Positions 1 to 12,090 are shown, numbered from the stretch's first letter. The stretch: DNA of 64,000 nt from Talpa occidentalis (GCF_014898055.3 NW_023601104.1:45381199-45445198), one strand, 5' to 3'. Made by a program: numbers and translations. Notes: generated by a model from the letters alone, not told the origin.

Positions 1-140
1 TACCAAGACTGATTTCAAGGAAATAATATCCTATGTTTTCTCCTAGGGGTTGTTTTATTTCAGGTCTATCATTCAATTTTTAAAACCATTTTGAGTAATT
101 TTTTTCTGTTTGATCCGTGTGCAGTTTACAGACATTTTCA
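1..140 (-). mobile_element. Fossil L1 ORF2 fragment, antisense
   Basis: Read on the minus strand this resembles the ORF2 segment just upstream of the C-terminal part of L1. The T-rich plus strand contains recognisable antisense words such as CCTATGTTTTCTCCTAG and ACCATTTTGAGTAATTT. It is heavily diverged and has no open frame. It abuts a sense-strand L1 piece that begins near 141, an arrangement typical of a 5' inversion. The window starts inside it, so its left end is unknown. Confidence 0.65.
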
Positions 141-965
141 GCAACCAAGTTATGTAAATAACCAATAGACACATGAAAATATGCCCATCATCACTTATTA
201 GGCAAATGAAAACCAAAACCAATATGAGATATTAACCTCATATCTGTAAGGTAAGAATGACTATTGTCAAAAATACAGGTAAAAAAAAAAAACTAGTATT
301 AGAAGGATGAGAAGTAAAAGTAACACTGACACACTTGGTGGAAATGTAAATTGGTATATCCTCTATGGAAAATAGATTGAAATTTCTCAACGAAATAATA
401 GAAATGCCGTATGTTCAAATTATTCCATTAGTGGGTAATTATTCAAAGAATTGAAAACACTAATTCAAAAGATATATGCATCCATAGGCTAATTATTGCA
501 TTATTCAAGAGCTGGAAATGGCATTAGTGGCCACTGACAGATGAGTGGATAAAGATGATTTTGTGTATCTATCTATTTATCTATCTATGTCTTACTACTC
601 AGTTACAAAAACAGAGGAAATCTTGCCATTTGTAACAACATGGATGGACCTAGAGAGGAATATAAGTGGAAAAAGTCAGCTGGAGAAAGACAAATACCTC
701 ATTATTTCACTTATGTGTAGAATATAAACAAATCTACGGAACAAACTAATCAAGAATAATAAAAAACCCTGAGATTTTGGCAATGGAACCAGAGACATAT
801 GGGGAACAAGGGGGCAGATAAAATTAGTAAAGACACTCAATTGTATGGTGGTGAGTAGAAATTAGATTTTTGGTAGTAATCTAATGTAGCACACACAGAT
901 ATCAAATTATTATATTATACATCTGAAAACCAAATATTATAAATAAATATAAATGCAATAGCATT
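141..965 (+). mobile_element. Fossil L1 3' end (ORF2 C-terminus and 3' UTR)
   Basis: The order of L1 landmarks is intact: the segment with ACACATGAAAATATGCCCATC (near 170), the 'aaaaccaatatgagatatta' segment (near 217), the 'ATTACTCAGTTAC'-like segment (near 590), 'aacatggatggacctagag' (near 638), and an A-rich end near 960. Many substitutions and stops mark it as old. A 60-codon frame at 545-727 is a degraded relic of the ORF2 tail and not a gene. A short TCTA run sits at 567-590. Confidence 0.85.
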
Positions 966-3900
966 TTTAACTGATTGCATAAGAATTATTGATAAATAAC
1001 AAACCATGACAGTGATATAGAGATTATAGATAAAATACTTGGCAAAATATATTTACTAGAAATGGGTAATAAGTACAGATAGTTTCCTTGTACTGTTCTC
1101 TAATTTTTTAACATTTTGAGCACTTATTTGAGCACTTTTGAGCACACTTTGAGCACTTATGATAAAATTTTAATATGATAAAATATTAAAAGGGAAAGAT
1201 AAACCTCTAATATGAAAGAGTAAGGTACAATTTCCTCATAGTTTTCAAAATATTGTTCATGTATATGGACATCTTTTGTAATGTGCTGCTAAGGCCCATG
1301 CTATGCTATTTAGAATCAGTGGTCATGTGTCATACGAAAATAAGCTCTGAAAAGTGAAAAGACACTGTCCATATACTACAAAAATAATATTCAAAAAACC
1401 TCTTTCAGGACTCTTGATTATAAAATGCCATTTTGTTAAATTATTATGGATTGTGAAGGAAGGAAGAACAATTGGAGAGCTATTTTCTCCACATTAGCAT
1501 TAACACATAAAAAAATGTTTATTTTTCCAAAATGTATATACAAGGTACTGTCTAAATATTATTGTCTGTTTTTTTTTTTTTAAGTACCAGATAACTTACA
1601 TCTGAAAACAGTAAAGACTAGAAAAAGTTTTATAGCAAGGAAATAGATTCAGTTTTTTAGAAGTTAATTTGCCTTTATCTGGGAAGAAAAAAAAAAAAGG
1701 TTATCATGTCCAGGAGAAAAAAAACATACCCAGAATTTAAATCACAATCTGAAATACAACTTCAATATTTTTTCCATGATGTGTTTTCTCTGTCTAACCA
1801 GTGAATTAATATTCACCTCTCTTACTCAGTGTAAAAATAGCTTGTAAACCTTCTCCCTGATATGAGACACAGAAGATTTTATGCATCATGAATCTATTAT
1901 CAGCAGTTTGGTCACATCAGAAAGTGTGAGTGAGTTTGAGAATGGCCAAAGATGTTTTTGCCTTCCAGTTTTCATTGGAAATATAACAATGCTAGGACAT
2001 AAAAGACAAGGAGGCCACAAGAAAGTTATAATCAATAGTCCAATCATTACATCCAAATTAGAGATTCTTCATTTAGATGGTGAAATAACATTTGTAACCC
2101 AATACACAATTGACAAAATGTTTCTATTTTTTAGATCATGTTTATTGGAGTTGAGATATATATGAAATTTCCTAAAGAGTTTCAGAAAATATTGTACGTG
2201 AACATATTCCTATTTTAAAGATTCCAGAAAATTCCAGAAATTGAAATATTTGGCAAATATTTGTGCCACAGAACTAGTTCAGAGTACAGAGATTCTAGTT
2301 AGTAGTACTTGATTATCCTTCCCATATAATCCAATGATAGAACCATAAAGGCATCAGAGATACAAAGATTAAGGGAACACAATTCATTGTAGTTATTCCA
2401 GTTTCTGCCAGGCTCTTAAGAAAATCTCTCTCATTTTAATCTCTGACATACTAAATTAAAGGAAACCAGATTTTAAAAGACAACGCTTCTGTGACAAAAT
2501 CTCGGAGTATCTAGATCCTCCCACAGAGTAGAGTGCCTTTTGACATGGTGAGTGCTCATCAGTCCCCAACCTCATCAGTAAAATATTGTGTGCATCCTAT
2601 TGCATAGTCTTCTGTCCTCTCACAAAGGGAGGAATACAGGAGAGTGGCCACAGTACATAGAGTAACCCACAGGCAGCTACTCTCTCGTTCACAGCCTGTG
2701 GTTTTACTTTATGCCAACTTCTCAGCAGGGCCCAGTACTTTTCTCCTGAAAAAGAAAATCCACTCCAAAACAGCATTAGGGTACAAAGTTGATTTTACAA
2801 AAGATTCTCAGGGACACAGAAAAGAGGATTTATGCCGCACACTGGAAAGCAAATAACCTAGCAAAAGATGTTATTAGAGATTTATTTCTCCCTATGTTCT
2901 TCTTTTACTCACTAGCCACTAGGCCAGTCTCTTTCCAGAGAATTCACCACAAATACTATCCCTAGCTTTTGAAGTACTAATCAGAGCTATTTGAGAACTT
3001 ATTGTCCCTACAGGTCCAATTCAGAGCAGGTTTATCAAATTGTTCATCTAGTGAACTCTCCTGACTTCCTAAAAGGAATCTGCTACCAAGAAAACTCAAT
3101 TTTTTCATTATCTTTGCATCCTGGAATGTGAAATAAGCAGTTGATAGAACAGAGGCTGGAAGGGCACTTAGTGAAGTACATGTATGTGCAGCTATGCTTT
3201 CTTGTATTGTGTAGAAACTGCAGAACAACACAATGTCCTGAGTTACTTAGAATAAACTCCAGATTTCAGTGAAATTTTTAGCAACTTTATATCTCCATTC
3301 AAATTACTATGGGTTCATAATTTCATCACTGCAACACTAAATAGAGTTTGTAAGAATATGTGGCTCATATGATAAGCTTCTTACAAATTGGTTTCAAATT
3401 CTATGCTACAACAGAGTCAGGCCTTTAACAAAGTAAAATTATCCTTCTATTTCCTCTTTATTATTTTCTGTAACCCTCCTGTTGATTTGAGTTTATGGTA
3501 CCTTGGTTTTGACCATAAAAAATTAATCTGAAATTCTATGCCTTTCTCTGATATGAAAGAATATTCAGTCTTAAGAAGCACAGGCCTAAGGGCACACCTG
3601 GTAGTTGCTTATTCTTTTCCTAAGATTATAGAAACTTTCACTATCCCCATCATGCTTATGGAGAAGACAAAAAGCAAAAAAAGAAATAATTAGAAATCAA
3701 ATAGCAACATGGTAGGCTTAAATTACATTAAATATGACCTTCATGTCCAGCAAAAAGAAGCAATAGGAATTAGATTTACCCTCCCACCTGAAACAACTAA
3801 AAATATATAAATGATAGGTTTTAGACTTTGGTTTTACCAGGTTGTGATGTACAGTGACTTCTGAGACAGGAAGCAAAATGAGTCCTACAATTATTCCCAC

Positions 3901-4240
3901 TTATTTCCTGGAGAGACTGTCAGAGGCCAGTGAAATGAATGTGAACTCAGGCAGTACAGAACGGTTTCCCCTCAGTTGAGGAGACAGTTGACAATCTGGG
4001 AAAGCCAAGTGACTAGGAATTACTGAGCAAGTAGCACATAAAGAAGCTATGCATTTACCTCTATTAAATCTGGATTCAATTAGAAAATCGGGGAGGGGGG
4101 AGTTACAAACTGTAAGACTGATAGGTTCTAACGTAAGACTAGGCCAAAGGAACAGATTAAAAAAAAAAAAAAGAAGCATGTATATTTGAAATATGTAAAG
4201 GTGATGACACAAAATCAGTAAGATAAATAAGAAATGTCTC
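966..4240. other. Unassigned AT-rich DNA
   Basis: No gene or family could be recognised. It contains a small GAGCACTT-type tandem array (1110-1161) and A/T homopolymers near 1569-1581, 1688-1700 and 4159-4172. Reading frames of up to 130 codons occur (for example 3901-4293 minus), but they have no recognisable domain and a low-complexity hydrophobic composition expected of T-rich DNA. Confidence 0.6.
1110..1161. repeat. Short imperfect tandem repeat (TTTGAGCACTTA-like)
   Basis: Four copies of the core TGAGCAC occur in about 50 bases, spaced 10-15 bases apart. It is followed at once by two copies of ATGATAAAAT-like sequence. The copies are imperfect, so this is a small local expansion, not a long satellite. 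Confidence 0.75.
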
Positions 4241-4256
4241 AAAAATATGTATGGGA

Positions 4257-4474
4257 GGACCTCCCCAGTGGCGCAGCTGGTTGAACGCAGCACTGTAAGG
4301 CTATCTGCAGCCTCTGCAGCATGGGTTCAATTCCTGGCCGGCCAGGGAGAAACCCACATGGCATGACAGACCTCTCCTGTCTGTTCTGTTCCCCACTCTG
4401 TCTCTGGTGAATCCTCTCACCCTCCTGTGCCTCTGGCCTATACCCCAGTTCTTGTATAAAAATAAATCTTTTAA
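4257..4474 (+). mobile_element. tRNA-head SINE, type B
   Basis: The element begins GGACCTCCCC, followed by an A-box-like TGGCGCAGCTGG and a B-box-like GGTTCAATTCC. The body contains CAGACCTCTCCTG and CTCTGGTGAATCC, and the end has AATAAA followed by TCTTTT and A residues. A perfect direct repeat, AAAAATATGTATGGGA, flanks it (4241-4256 and 4475-4490), so this is a clean retroposition. The body carries the type-B words GGCCGGCCAGGG and CTGGCC.ATACCCCAG. The TCTTTT following AATAAA is the cleanest pol III stop among the copies here. Confidence 0.95.
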
Positions 4475-4490
4475 AAAAATATGTATGGGA

Positions 4491-5136
4491 TGTCAATTTA
4501 GGGAACAATAAGGTTGCAATTAAGTAGCTATTTCAAAATGTTAAATTAATGTAAAATACTAGATTACTGCTACATGATGAGGATCAACTATGGAAACAGA
4601 GAAATCTACTCCCTGTCATAAGGCTTACTCTTCCTAGATAGAATGATGAAGATTAGTGTGATGACAACGTAGAAAGAGTATGTGAAATACACTCTGAAGG
4701 CATATTAAGGTAAACAAAACCTAGTTTTAAGATCAAAGAAGATCATTCTGTATAATTTGTTTAAAGGAATTCCTTAAAGAGTTATGAAAAGTATGACTGA
4801 TGATGTTAGGGGAACATTCTGGTCAGGAGTCAGTTCATGCATAAAGGCCCTTGCTAATTTTTAGAATTAAAAACAATCTAAAATTAAATTTATAAATTAA
4901 TATACATACATTATTTTTTCAGTAAAATGTACTATGTGTCTAAAGCTGAAAGAGTACCAGAAGGTCTGATAATGTATTATTGGGAATGTGCTTATATAGC
5001 AAGTAACTTTTAAAGTCTTTAATAGAAGAGACTCCGTTTTTTCACATAAAATGAAATTACTCTCTCACTGCTTTATCTGCTCAAATATGGCATGAGCTTT
5101 CCAGGTTTTTTTTTTTTTCTATTTTTGCCATTTTTT
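4491..5136. other. Unassigned AT-rich DNA
   Basis: No recognisable gene or repeat family. A T-run lies at 5106-5118, just before the next SINE insertion site. Confidence 0.6.
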
Positions 5137-5392
5137 AAAAAGATTTATGCATAAAAGAACTGGGGTACAGGTCAGAGGTGCAGGGGTTGAGAGGATTCAC
5201 CAGAGTCAGAATGGGGAGCAGAACGGGCAGATCTACTGAAATACATTGCTGAGGGGAGCAGCCGGCGAGTCAGGAGAGGTCTACTGTGCCATGTAGGTTG
5301 CTCCCTGGCCAGCCAGGGATCAAACTTGTGCTGCAGTGGCTGGCATTACCTTGATAGCGCTATCTTTAACTCATACGCCACTAGGGAGGCCC
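5137..5392 (-). mobile_element. tRNA-head SINE, type B, diverged
   Basis: The reverse complement starts with GGGCCTCCCTAGTGGCG (plus-strand end at 5392) and runs through the usual body to TTTATGCATAAATCTTTTT at the plus-strand start. A possible diverged duplication, TTTTTGCCATTTTT on the left against TTTCTGCCACTCTT on the right, brackets it. The B box is mutated (ATCAAACTT on the plus strand), consistent with an older copy than the type-A SINEs. Confidence 0.9.
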
Positions 5393-5405
5393 TGTTTCTG
5401 CCACT

Positions 5406-7631
5406 CTTAATATTTGACTTTTATCCTCCTCCTCATGCTTCATAGTCCCAAAATGGTCACTCTTACTCAAACCTTCAGCTCCACATTCCAGGAAAAATGG
5501 GTATGTCATTTTAATCAGGAAAGCAAAATTTCCAAAGAACCCACCCCTACAAATTCCATTTTACACTGGCAATTTACTTACACTTTGATATCCATGTATC
5601 TATCTATACATTGAAAAATGTCTGTGTTGAAAAACTTCCCAGATGCCAAAGAGACTGGTGAAGTGTGTGGCTTTCCAAGCAAGGACAAATTATATTATAA
5701 AGAATTATGGATTATTCAAATCAGCATCTGCCACAATAAAGGCTATGATTTGATTCCAGAAGTCTTGTATTTCCTTTTAAGGATGTAGGTCATCAGTCTT
5801 AAGAGAAATGAAGAGAGATTTAAAAGAGTTAGATATGAGAATTACAAAATATGACATGGTTTTGGAAAGGTTGTTTTTGTTACAAGAGTTCAGAGTGATA
5901 AGTGATGAAGGTAACAGAGATTTATATATGTTATTAGGGAATGACATCGTCATGTTATAGAGGTTGATTGGATTTCTGGAAAGAGAGATGAGGTAAATGA
6001 TTTTCAGATCATTTGCTTAAACATTTGGTGAACTTCAGTGCTACTCATTGAGGTTGGAAACAGAGCTAGAGGGAAAATGGATTTGTGTGGTAGATAATAT
6101 AGACTTCATTTCAGTGACTGAGTTTTAGTGTCTGAAAGACATCCATTGGAGGTAATAGAGAACTATTTGGAATTGGAATTCAAATGAAAGCTGAAAGATT
6201 TGCATTTGTAAATATGCCATATAGTATTAGATTCCATGCAGGGAAGAACCTGAGAAACTTAAGAAGCTCCAACAATGAAAACTTGATTAGTAAGCAAGTC
6301 AACAAAAGAAACAGAATACATGAAGAAAACCAGGACAATGGATTCCACAGAAACCAAAGAGATTTTGGTTGATGACGATCTATATTATGTTATAATTTGC
6401 TTCTGGAGAAGTAAGGGGGAGCAAATGAGTGGAAAAGACATTTGGGGGGTATATTTCACTGTAAAAGAGTAGAAGGGAAATGTATGGACTTCAGGAATTG
6501 ATATGTATGCATTTTTTGTGAATTTAGAAAATAGTCACATATGTGAATGCTGAAGAAAACCACTTAGGAGGTAGAGGAGAAGAGTTCAGGGAATGGTGAG
6601 AGAAAACTAAGGGAAGATGGGATGAGGGCCGAAGTAGGCTACTTTGCATATGTAAACATGAGATTCTGTAAGTTCCTCCCACCACACTCCTTATTTTGCC
6701 TTGTTTTCTCTTTGAAGAAGATAAAATGTCATTAGAGGATGGAGGGTTAAAGGAAGTAAGAATTTTTAAATAGTCATTTTGAAGAAATACAGAAACAACT
6801 GGCTATGAGAAATAGAATGGTTGCCAGAAAGTTTGAAAATCTGGTTGAGGTGCACCATAAATTTATTTTGGCAGCTGAGCTTAACTGTCCAGGTGTGAGC
6901 TAGAGCAGGCAGAATAATTGAATTCGTCCAGCTCTAAGGTTTTGCCAGGCAGGTGCATTGAAAGGTAAAGGCAGAACAGACATAAATTTTGTAGATTGTG
7001 GTTGAAATAATGAAACATATAATTTTAAAAATCTAAGGGAAGGGAAACATGATAATGAATGATTTTTATTTTTGTATTTTTCAAAGTTCCCAATTTTCTT
7101 TAGATGCAATGCATTTCTTTTAAATACAGCAAGTCCTTCAACTTTCAGGAGTTTGAAAGTTTTAAATAGGTTAAGATATTAGGCAATGCCTTCCAAACAT
7201 TATTAGTACCAACACCATATTTTCCTGTAAATCATCAATAGTTAAAATACCTTATTTGTTCCTCCCAATGCAGCAAAAGAGATTTGGTCCCTTCTCCAGG
7301 GGAAACTTGAGGCTTGGGCTGCACTGCCTTTCCTACTTGAGTCATATACTTACAATCATTTTCATGTGCAGCTCTCAATCGATATCCAGACTCTTCTTGG
7401 AGAGCTTCAGCAGTCTCTGTAACTCACCCTTCCCTCTCATTAGCCCCTCCTCAAAGCACTTAGAAAAATTCTCACAGTTCTGTTTCTGGATTGTTATGTT
7501 TTCCTCTCAGCAGTCTGTATCTGAATCCCAGCTAAGATTTAGATATGTTTTATTTCCACATTTTTAGAATGCATCTGCCAGTTAGTGATTGCTAACTACA
7601 TGAACTCAGACTGATTTCTCCAAAGGCATTG
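5406..7631. other. Unassigned AT-rich DNA
   Basis: No recognisable gene or transposon. Frames of 60-103 codons (for example 6184-6372 plus, 7256-7567 plus) have no domain signature and no support as exons. Confidence 0.6.
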
Positions 7632-8390
7632 GAAATCCCATTCATTTATTTTATTTATTTTTTTTTGACTAAGTGGTTTTTTTTTTATAATAAATTTTAT
7701 TTTTATATTCCCCCATACAATTGCAAACGCCCCATTCTGACCCCAATCCTTCCCCTCCCGCCCCCACCCCCCAAAAAGTGTCTCTGGTTCATAGTTTTTT
7801 GTTGATTTTGATTTTCACTTTCTTATATTCATTTTCCTGGTCCCTTATTTAAGTTTTCTAGATTCCTGCTATGAGTGAGACCATCCGGTATTTTTCTTTT
7901 TCTTTTTGGCTTATTTCGCTGAGCATGATCCCTTCCAGCGCCATCCATGTTGCTGCAAATTGCATGTGTTTATCTTTTTTGAATGCTGAGTAATATTCCA
8001 TGGTGTATATGTACCACATCTTCTTGATCCAGTCATCTATTTTTGGGCATTTGGGTTGTTTCCAAAGCTTAGCTATTGTAAACAGTGCTGCTATAAACAT
8101 AGGGGTGCAGGTGCTCTTTGGAATGGATGTTTCTGTGTCCTTTGGGTAAATACCTAGGAGTGGAATTGCTGGATCATATGGAAGCTCTATGTTTAGTAGG
8201 TCCAGAAATCTCCACACAGCTCTCCACAGTGGTAGGACCAGTTTGCACTCCCACCAACAGTGCAGGAGAGTTCCTTTTTCTCCACACCCTCGCCAACATT
8301 TGTTGCTAGTTTTTTTAATATGTGCCATTCTCACTGGTGTAAGATGGTATCTCATGGTAGTTTTGATTTGCAAGAAATCCCATTCATTTA
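7632..8390 (-). mobile_element. Young 5'-truncated L1 with 17-bp TSD
   Basis: The insert itself spans 7649-8373. On the minus strand it carries the last part of ORF2, a short 3' UTR with a G-rich tract (plus-strand C runs at 7752-7772), and an A-rich tail (T-rich at 7649-7690). The direct repeat GAAATCCCATTCATTTA at 7632-7648 and 8374-8390 is perfect, as expected of target-primed reverse transcription. It is severely 5'-truncated: only about 725 bases of a normally 6-7-kb element remain. The perfect repeat and open frame indicate a recent insertion. Confidence 0.97.
7858..8373 (-). pseudogene. L1 ORF2 C-terminal remnant (171 codons, open)
   Basis: L1 ORF2 encodes the endonuclease/reverse transcriptase that copies L1 RNA into the genome. 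This copy keeps only the C-terminal region, uninterrupted to the normal stop at 7858-7860. A cysteine-rich knuckle is visible ([18 protein letters not shown]), followed by the conserved [16 protein letters not shown] block and the terminal [17 protein letters not shown] block. There is no endonuclease or reverse-transcriptase domain and no promoter, so it cannot act alone. The first codon is TTG where other copies have ATG, so the frame starts at the truncation point and not at a real start. Compared with the copies at 13.9 and 39.2 kb, it has a 7-A run instead of 9-A after MAHIK and lacks three bases, and it keeps the correct frame. Confidence 0.93.
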
Positions 8391-8540
8391 ACAGAAACCA
8401 CCATCATGTCTTTCTTCTCTGCATTTCTTTTTGTTACCCAGAAAAAAAAAAAAATCACCATTTTTTTTTTTTTGGTAGAGAATTAGTTTCTAGGGCATCT
8501 CTAAAGAGCTCCATTTTCCTAAATTTTTCTTTGTCAATTC

Positions 8541-8787
8541 TTATCAAGGGGTTAAGAGCAACCTATGAAGCTATCTGCAGCCACTGCAGCATGAGTTTGA
8601 TCCCTGGTCAGGGAGCTACCAGGCAGCAGACCTCTCCTGGCTCACCCGCTGCACCCCGTGGCAGTGTATTTCAGTCAATCTGCCTGTTCTGTTACCCACT
8701 CTGTCTCTGGTGAGTCCTCTCACCCCCCACACCTCTTGCCTGTACCCCAATTTTTGTATACATGAATATATCTTTTAAAAAATCTAA
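8541..8787 (+). mobile_element. tRNA-head SINE, old, 5' end degraded
   Basis: Recognisable from TCTGCAGCCACTGCAGCATG onward, with CAGACCTCTCCTGGCTC, CTGTCTCTGGTGAGTCC and a tail TATACATGAATATATCTTTT. The A box is unrecognisable and the B box is degraded (GTTTGATCCC). No clear duplication was found. It is the most decayed SINE of the window apart from the truncated ones. Confidence 0.85.
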
Positions 8788-8863
8788 AAGTCTTGAGTCA
8801 CAAGTTTGATTTCATCTTTTTAAAGTTTCTTTGCTGACTTTTAATATTTGAGCTGCCTATGTC

Positions 8864-9173
8864 AAAAATGATAGCTTGGGGCCTCCCCGATGGTGCAGCG
8901 GTTGAGCGCTGGGTTGCGAAGCTGCCCGCAGCCTCTGTAGCTCCGGTTCGATCCCCAGCTGCTCCCCGGCCACCGGAGGAGAGTCCCACATGGCGCACAG
9001 ACCTCTCCTGCCGCCTGCTGCTCCCCTCAGCAGTGTACCTCAGTCCTTCTGCCTGCTCTGCTCCCCGCTCTGGCTCTGGTGAATTCTCTCACCCTCCTGC
9101 ACTTCTGACTGTACCCAGTGCTTGTATAAATAAATAAATCTAAAAAAAAAAAAGATAAAAAAATGATAGCTTG
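8864..9173 (+). mobile_element. tRNA-head SINE, type A, with 15-bp TSD
   Basis: The element lies at 8879-9158. Its head is GGGCCTCCCCGATGGTGCAG, the B box is GGTTCGATCCC, and the body includes the type-A words GCCACCGGAGGAG and CTGACTGTACCCAGTGC, then TATAAATAAATAAATCT and A residues. The direct repeat AAAAATGATAGCTTG at 8864-8878 and 9159-9173 is perfect. It is close to full length and close to the apparent type-A consensus, so it is young. Confidence 0.95.
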
Positions 9174-9429
9174 TATCAACAATATTGAGAACTAAGAACT
9201 TTTTAAATATAGTTGAACATGTTTTTAAATTTGTGTATTTATTTATATTTATTACCTAAAAAAAACCTAAAAAGCAAATACAAGAAAATAACAATGCCCT
9301 ATATCTCTAACATCAGACAGAGCTACTTTTAGTGGCTCCATCAGTATCTTTCCAGAAATACTATGTAGACATTGACAAAATGTATGAGCTCAAGGTATAC
9401 TCTTATTACATCTTTTGGTCATTTACTTA

Positions 9430-9745
9430 TAAATGTAGACTTTTTAAAAAAAAGTATATATTTTGCATCATTGTTCATTTCAGTACAATGTTTATTTTCT
9501 CCTCCCAGGTGTAGCCCCTGTAAAATTTCCACCACCAATTCACCCTTGCACCATCACCATAATCCCTTGTACTCTTCTCTCCCCTGTTTTGATCCTTCTT
9601 CCTCCCCCTGCCCTGCAGATTGTCTCTGATTTATAGTTGCCTGTTAATTTTGTTTGTTTTATTTATTTATTTTCCCTGATCCCTTATTTGTTTCCCCTAT
9701 ATTCCTCTTATAAGTGAAACCATGCATTTTTTTTTCTTTCTGACT
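9430..9745 (-). mobile_element. Fossil L1 3' UTR, antisense
   Basis: The plus strand shows the reverse of an L1 3' end: pyrimidine-rich CTCCCCTG and CTTCCTCCCCCTGCC, then TCCCTGATCCCTTATTTG and CTTATAAGTGAAACCATGCA, the complement of the end of ORF2. The same words appear in the young copy at 7740-7890, but here they are diverged. The left boundary is approximate. Confidence 0.8.
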
Positions 9746-10059
9746 TAAACAATATAAAGATATTTTGTATTTATGCACTTTTAAAAAAAGAAAGTAGATG
9801 TTGGATCATTTTCATTGAGTACTTTGTTTTCTAGGAATTGTGCAAAGAAGTTCAGGTGGAAACTCATTTTAAAGTTTTCCTGAGTCAAAGTCATCTGTCC
9901 CGACTTTCAAGAAGTTTTCTATTGTCCCAGAAGGCAAAAGTTATGTTAAGGGGAATTTCCAGTCTTTTGGACATAATTTCTTATTATGATTCAAAATTGA
10001 TTCCAGAAATTACAGGAATAGAGCTTAAAATTTGTAACACATTGACACTATTATGTTGA
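9746..10059. other. Unassigned DNA between L1 fragments
   Basis: No recognisable element. A 73-codon frame at 9838-10059 shows no family signature. Confidence 0.5.
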
Positions 10060-10715
10060 CAGTTTCCTTCTTTGCCCATCATGTTAAGCGGTTTTATCAT
10101 AAATGGATGCTAAATCTTGTCAAATGCTCACTCTGCATTTATTAATAACATTTTTTCTTTTACTGATGCAATATACCACATTGATTAATTTACAAATATG
10201 AAAGCATCTTTTCATCCCTGAGATAAATCCCACTTGATCATGATTATAATCCCTTAATGTATAATGGATTGCTGAATTCAAATCTCTAGTATTTTGTTGA
10301 AAGTTTTTTGCATCAGTCTTTATTAGGGACATTGGTGTGTGATTTTTGTTGTTGTTATTGTTGTTTCTTGTGTTGTCTTTAGCATCAGTTTAAGGCAATG
10401 TTGGCATTGTAAAATGTACTAAGAAGCATTCCCCCTTATTGCAATTTTAAAAGCATTTTGAGTAAGATGGGTATAAGTTCTTTAAAGGTTTCATAAAATT
10501 CTCTAGTAAAACCATCTGACCTAAATACTTGCTTTGGGGGATATTTTTGCTTACTATTTCAATTTCCAGTGTTCTGTTTGGCTTATTCAACTTTTCAGTT
10601 CTTCCTGATTTAAACTGTAATGGTCTAGAAATTTGTCCATTTTAACAAGGTTATTAAATTAATGGGCATATAGTTACTCATAGCAGTCTTTTATGACTTC
10701 TGGATATATATAAAT
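10060..10715 (-). mobile_element. Fossil L1 ORF2 (reverse-transcriptase region), antisense
   Basis: The minus strand encodes a broken reverse-transcriptase segment. Between 10120 and 10332 the frame reads KTDAKNFQQN, HDQVGFISGMKRCF and INKCR, matching the conserved DAKILNK / HDQVGFIPG blocks of L1 ORF2. Further right come L1-like antisense words such as CTCTAGTAAAACCATCTGAC. Stops and indels disrupt the rest. It is an ancient copy with no visible TSD. Confidence 0.88.
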
Positions 10716-10742
10716 ACATATATATTCTGGATATATATGTAA

Positions 10743-10780
10743 ATATTGCAACATGGTAGTGATATTGCAACATGGTAGTG
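10743..10780. repeat. Perfect 19-bp tandem duplication
   Basis: ATATTGCAACATGGTAGTG occurs twice head to tail (10743-10761 and 10762-10780), immediately left of a MIR fragment. Two identical copies suggest a recent local slippage duplication. Confidence 0.9.
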
Positions 10781-10975
10781 ATAATAGCTGACATTTACAT
10801 AGTTTTTAATATTTAAAGTGCCTTACATATAGTAGTTTATTCAATGGTCATGGTAATTCTGTGTCAGAAGACATATTAGAATGCTAGTTTTTTACAAAGG
10901 GAAATTGAGACCCCAAAACATGAAATGACCAGACTAAGACCATACATCTGGAGCATGAGTCTTGGTTAAAAACTC
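10781..10975 (-). mobile_element. MIR-family SINE, antisense
   Basis: The plus strand follows the reverse MIR pattern: ATAATAGCTGACATTTACAT, then GTGCCTTACATATAGTA, 'tttacaaagggaaattgaga' and 'catctggagcatgagtct'. This is an ancient mammal-wide tRNA-derived SINE, much diverged. Confidence 0.75.
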
Positions 10976-11329
10976 CAGAAGACTATATGCAAAAGAGTGT
11001 GAATTTAAAATAGCCTTTGAAATTATGAAAACAAAGATAGAAGAAGACTATCCAAATCCTGTGGGACAATATCAAATGAGCTCTCATATATGAACTTGGA
11101 ATATCTATTGAAAAGTGGTAAAAATGCTGTGGCATGAATACTTGAAAACACAATGAGAGTTTTCCTAAAATAGCAAATACATACTACAGATTCATAGTAC
11201 AAATCCAATGACTTGAAAAAACCCATCTAGACACATAATATTAAGAAATAGAAAATGTAAGTTAAAAAGAAATTCTTGACTGCACCAGACCAAAAAATAA
11301 ATAAAAGCTTAAAAAAAAACAAACCCACA

Positions 11330-12090
11330 GAATTCTTTTTTGGTAAAAAATAAGCAATTTCACTAAGAAGTACACATGATAAATAAGCTCATGAGAAGAT
11401 ACCCAACATTGTTCATTAGTGAAATGTAAATTAAAACTCATCTACTAAAATGGCTAAAAAATGACAATACCAAGTGTTAGAATATGAAACAACTTGAACT
11501 ATCATTCAGTGCTGGTAGGAATGCAAAATGCAACAGTAGCTGGAAAACACAATTATTTGTTAAAAATTTAATATGTTACCAGATTATCAAGAATTTCACA
11601 ATAGGGAATTCACATGTGAAGTCAGAACTCAAATGTCCACACAGAAAGTTATTCATTTATGTGCAGCAGCTTTATTTATCATTGCCAATAAATAGAAACA
11701 CCAATGCCCTTCATCATATAAAATGGATAAAACTTTGTAACCATATAATGGAAAATTATTCAGCAATATAAAGGAACAAGCTATTTAAAATAAAAATGAT
11801 GATAGATCTTCAATGACTAAGAGACAAATGGTAAATGTTGTATGATTCCATTTGTATGATATTCTTGATAAGCAAAAGTGCAAGGATGATAGAATAGTCA
11901 TTGCATGGTATGGAGTGAAAGCGGTATTGATTACAAAGAGTTAGCTTGAAGAAAATTTGAGCGATAGCACTGTTCTTCCTGTTACCATGATAGTAGAAAC
12001 ATGACTCTTAACATATGTCAGATCTCTTAAGATGAGTTTTGCTGTACAAACTTTTAAAAAATCAACAAGGATGTCAGAAGGAAATCTAAG
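11330..12090 (+). mobile_element. Fossil L1 3' end, sense
   Basis: Landmarks appear in L1 order: ATGTAAATTAAAACTCATCT (near 11424), the 'AGTGCTGGTAGGAATGCAAAATG' segment (near 11508), 'TTTATTTATCATTGCCAATA' (near 11671), 'AATGGAAAATTATTCAGCAA' (near 11747), and a diverged 3' UTR. Stops break the frame. A 95-codon frame at 11484-11771 is part of it. Confidence 0.85.

Noticed and set aside
3901..4293. 130-codon minus-strand reading frame
   Set aside because: It runs into the head of a SINE, and the hydrophobic stretch comes from A-rich DNA read backwards.
8889..8951. tRNA gene suggested by A box and B box
   Set aside because: The boxes belong to the SINE head. The clover-leaf arms do not close and the element has a TSD and A tail.
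10743..10780. CRISPR-like direct repeats
   Set aside because: Two head-to-tail units without spacers in mammalian DNA: a tandem duplication.
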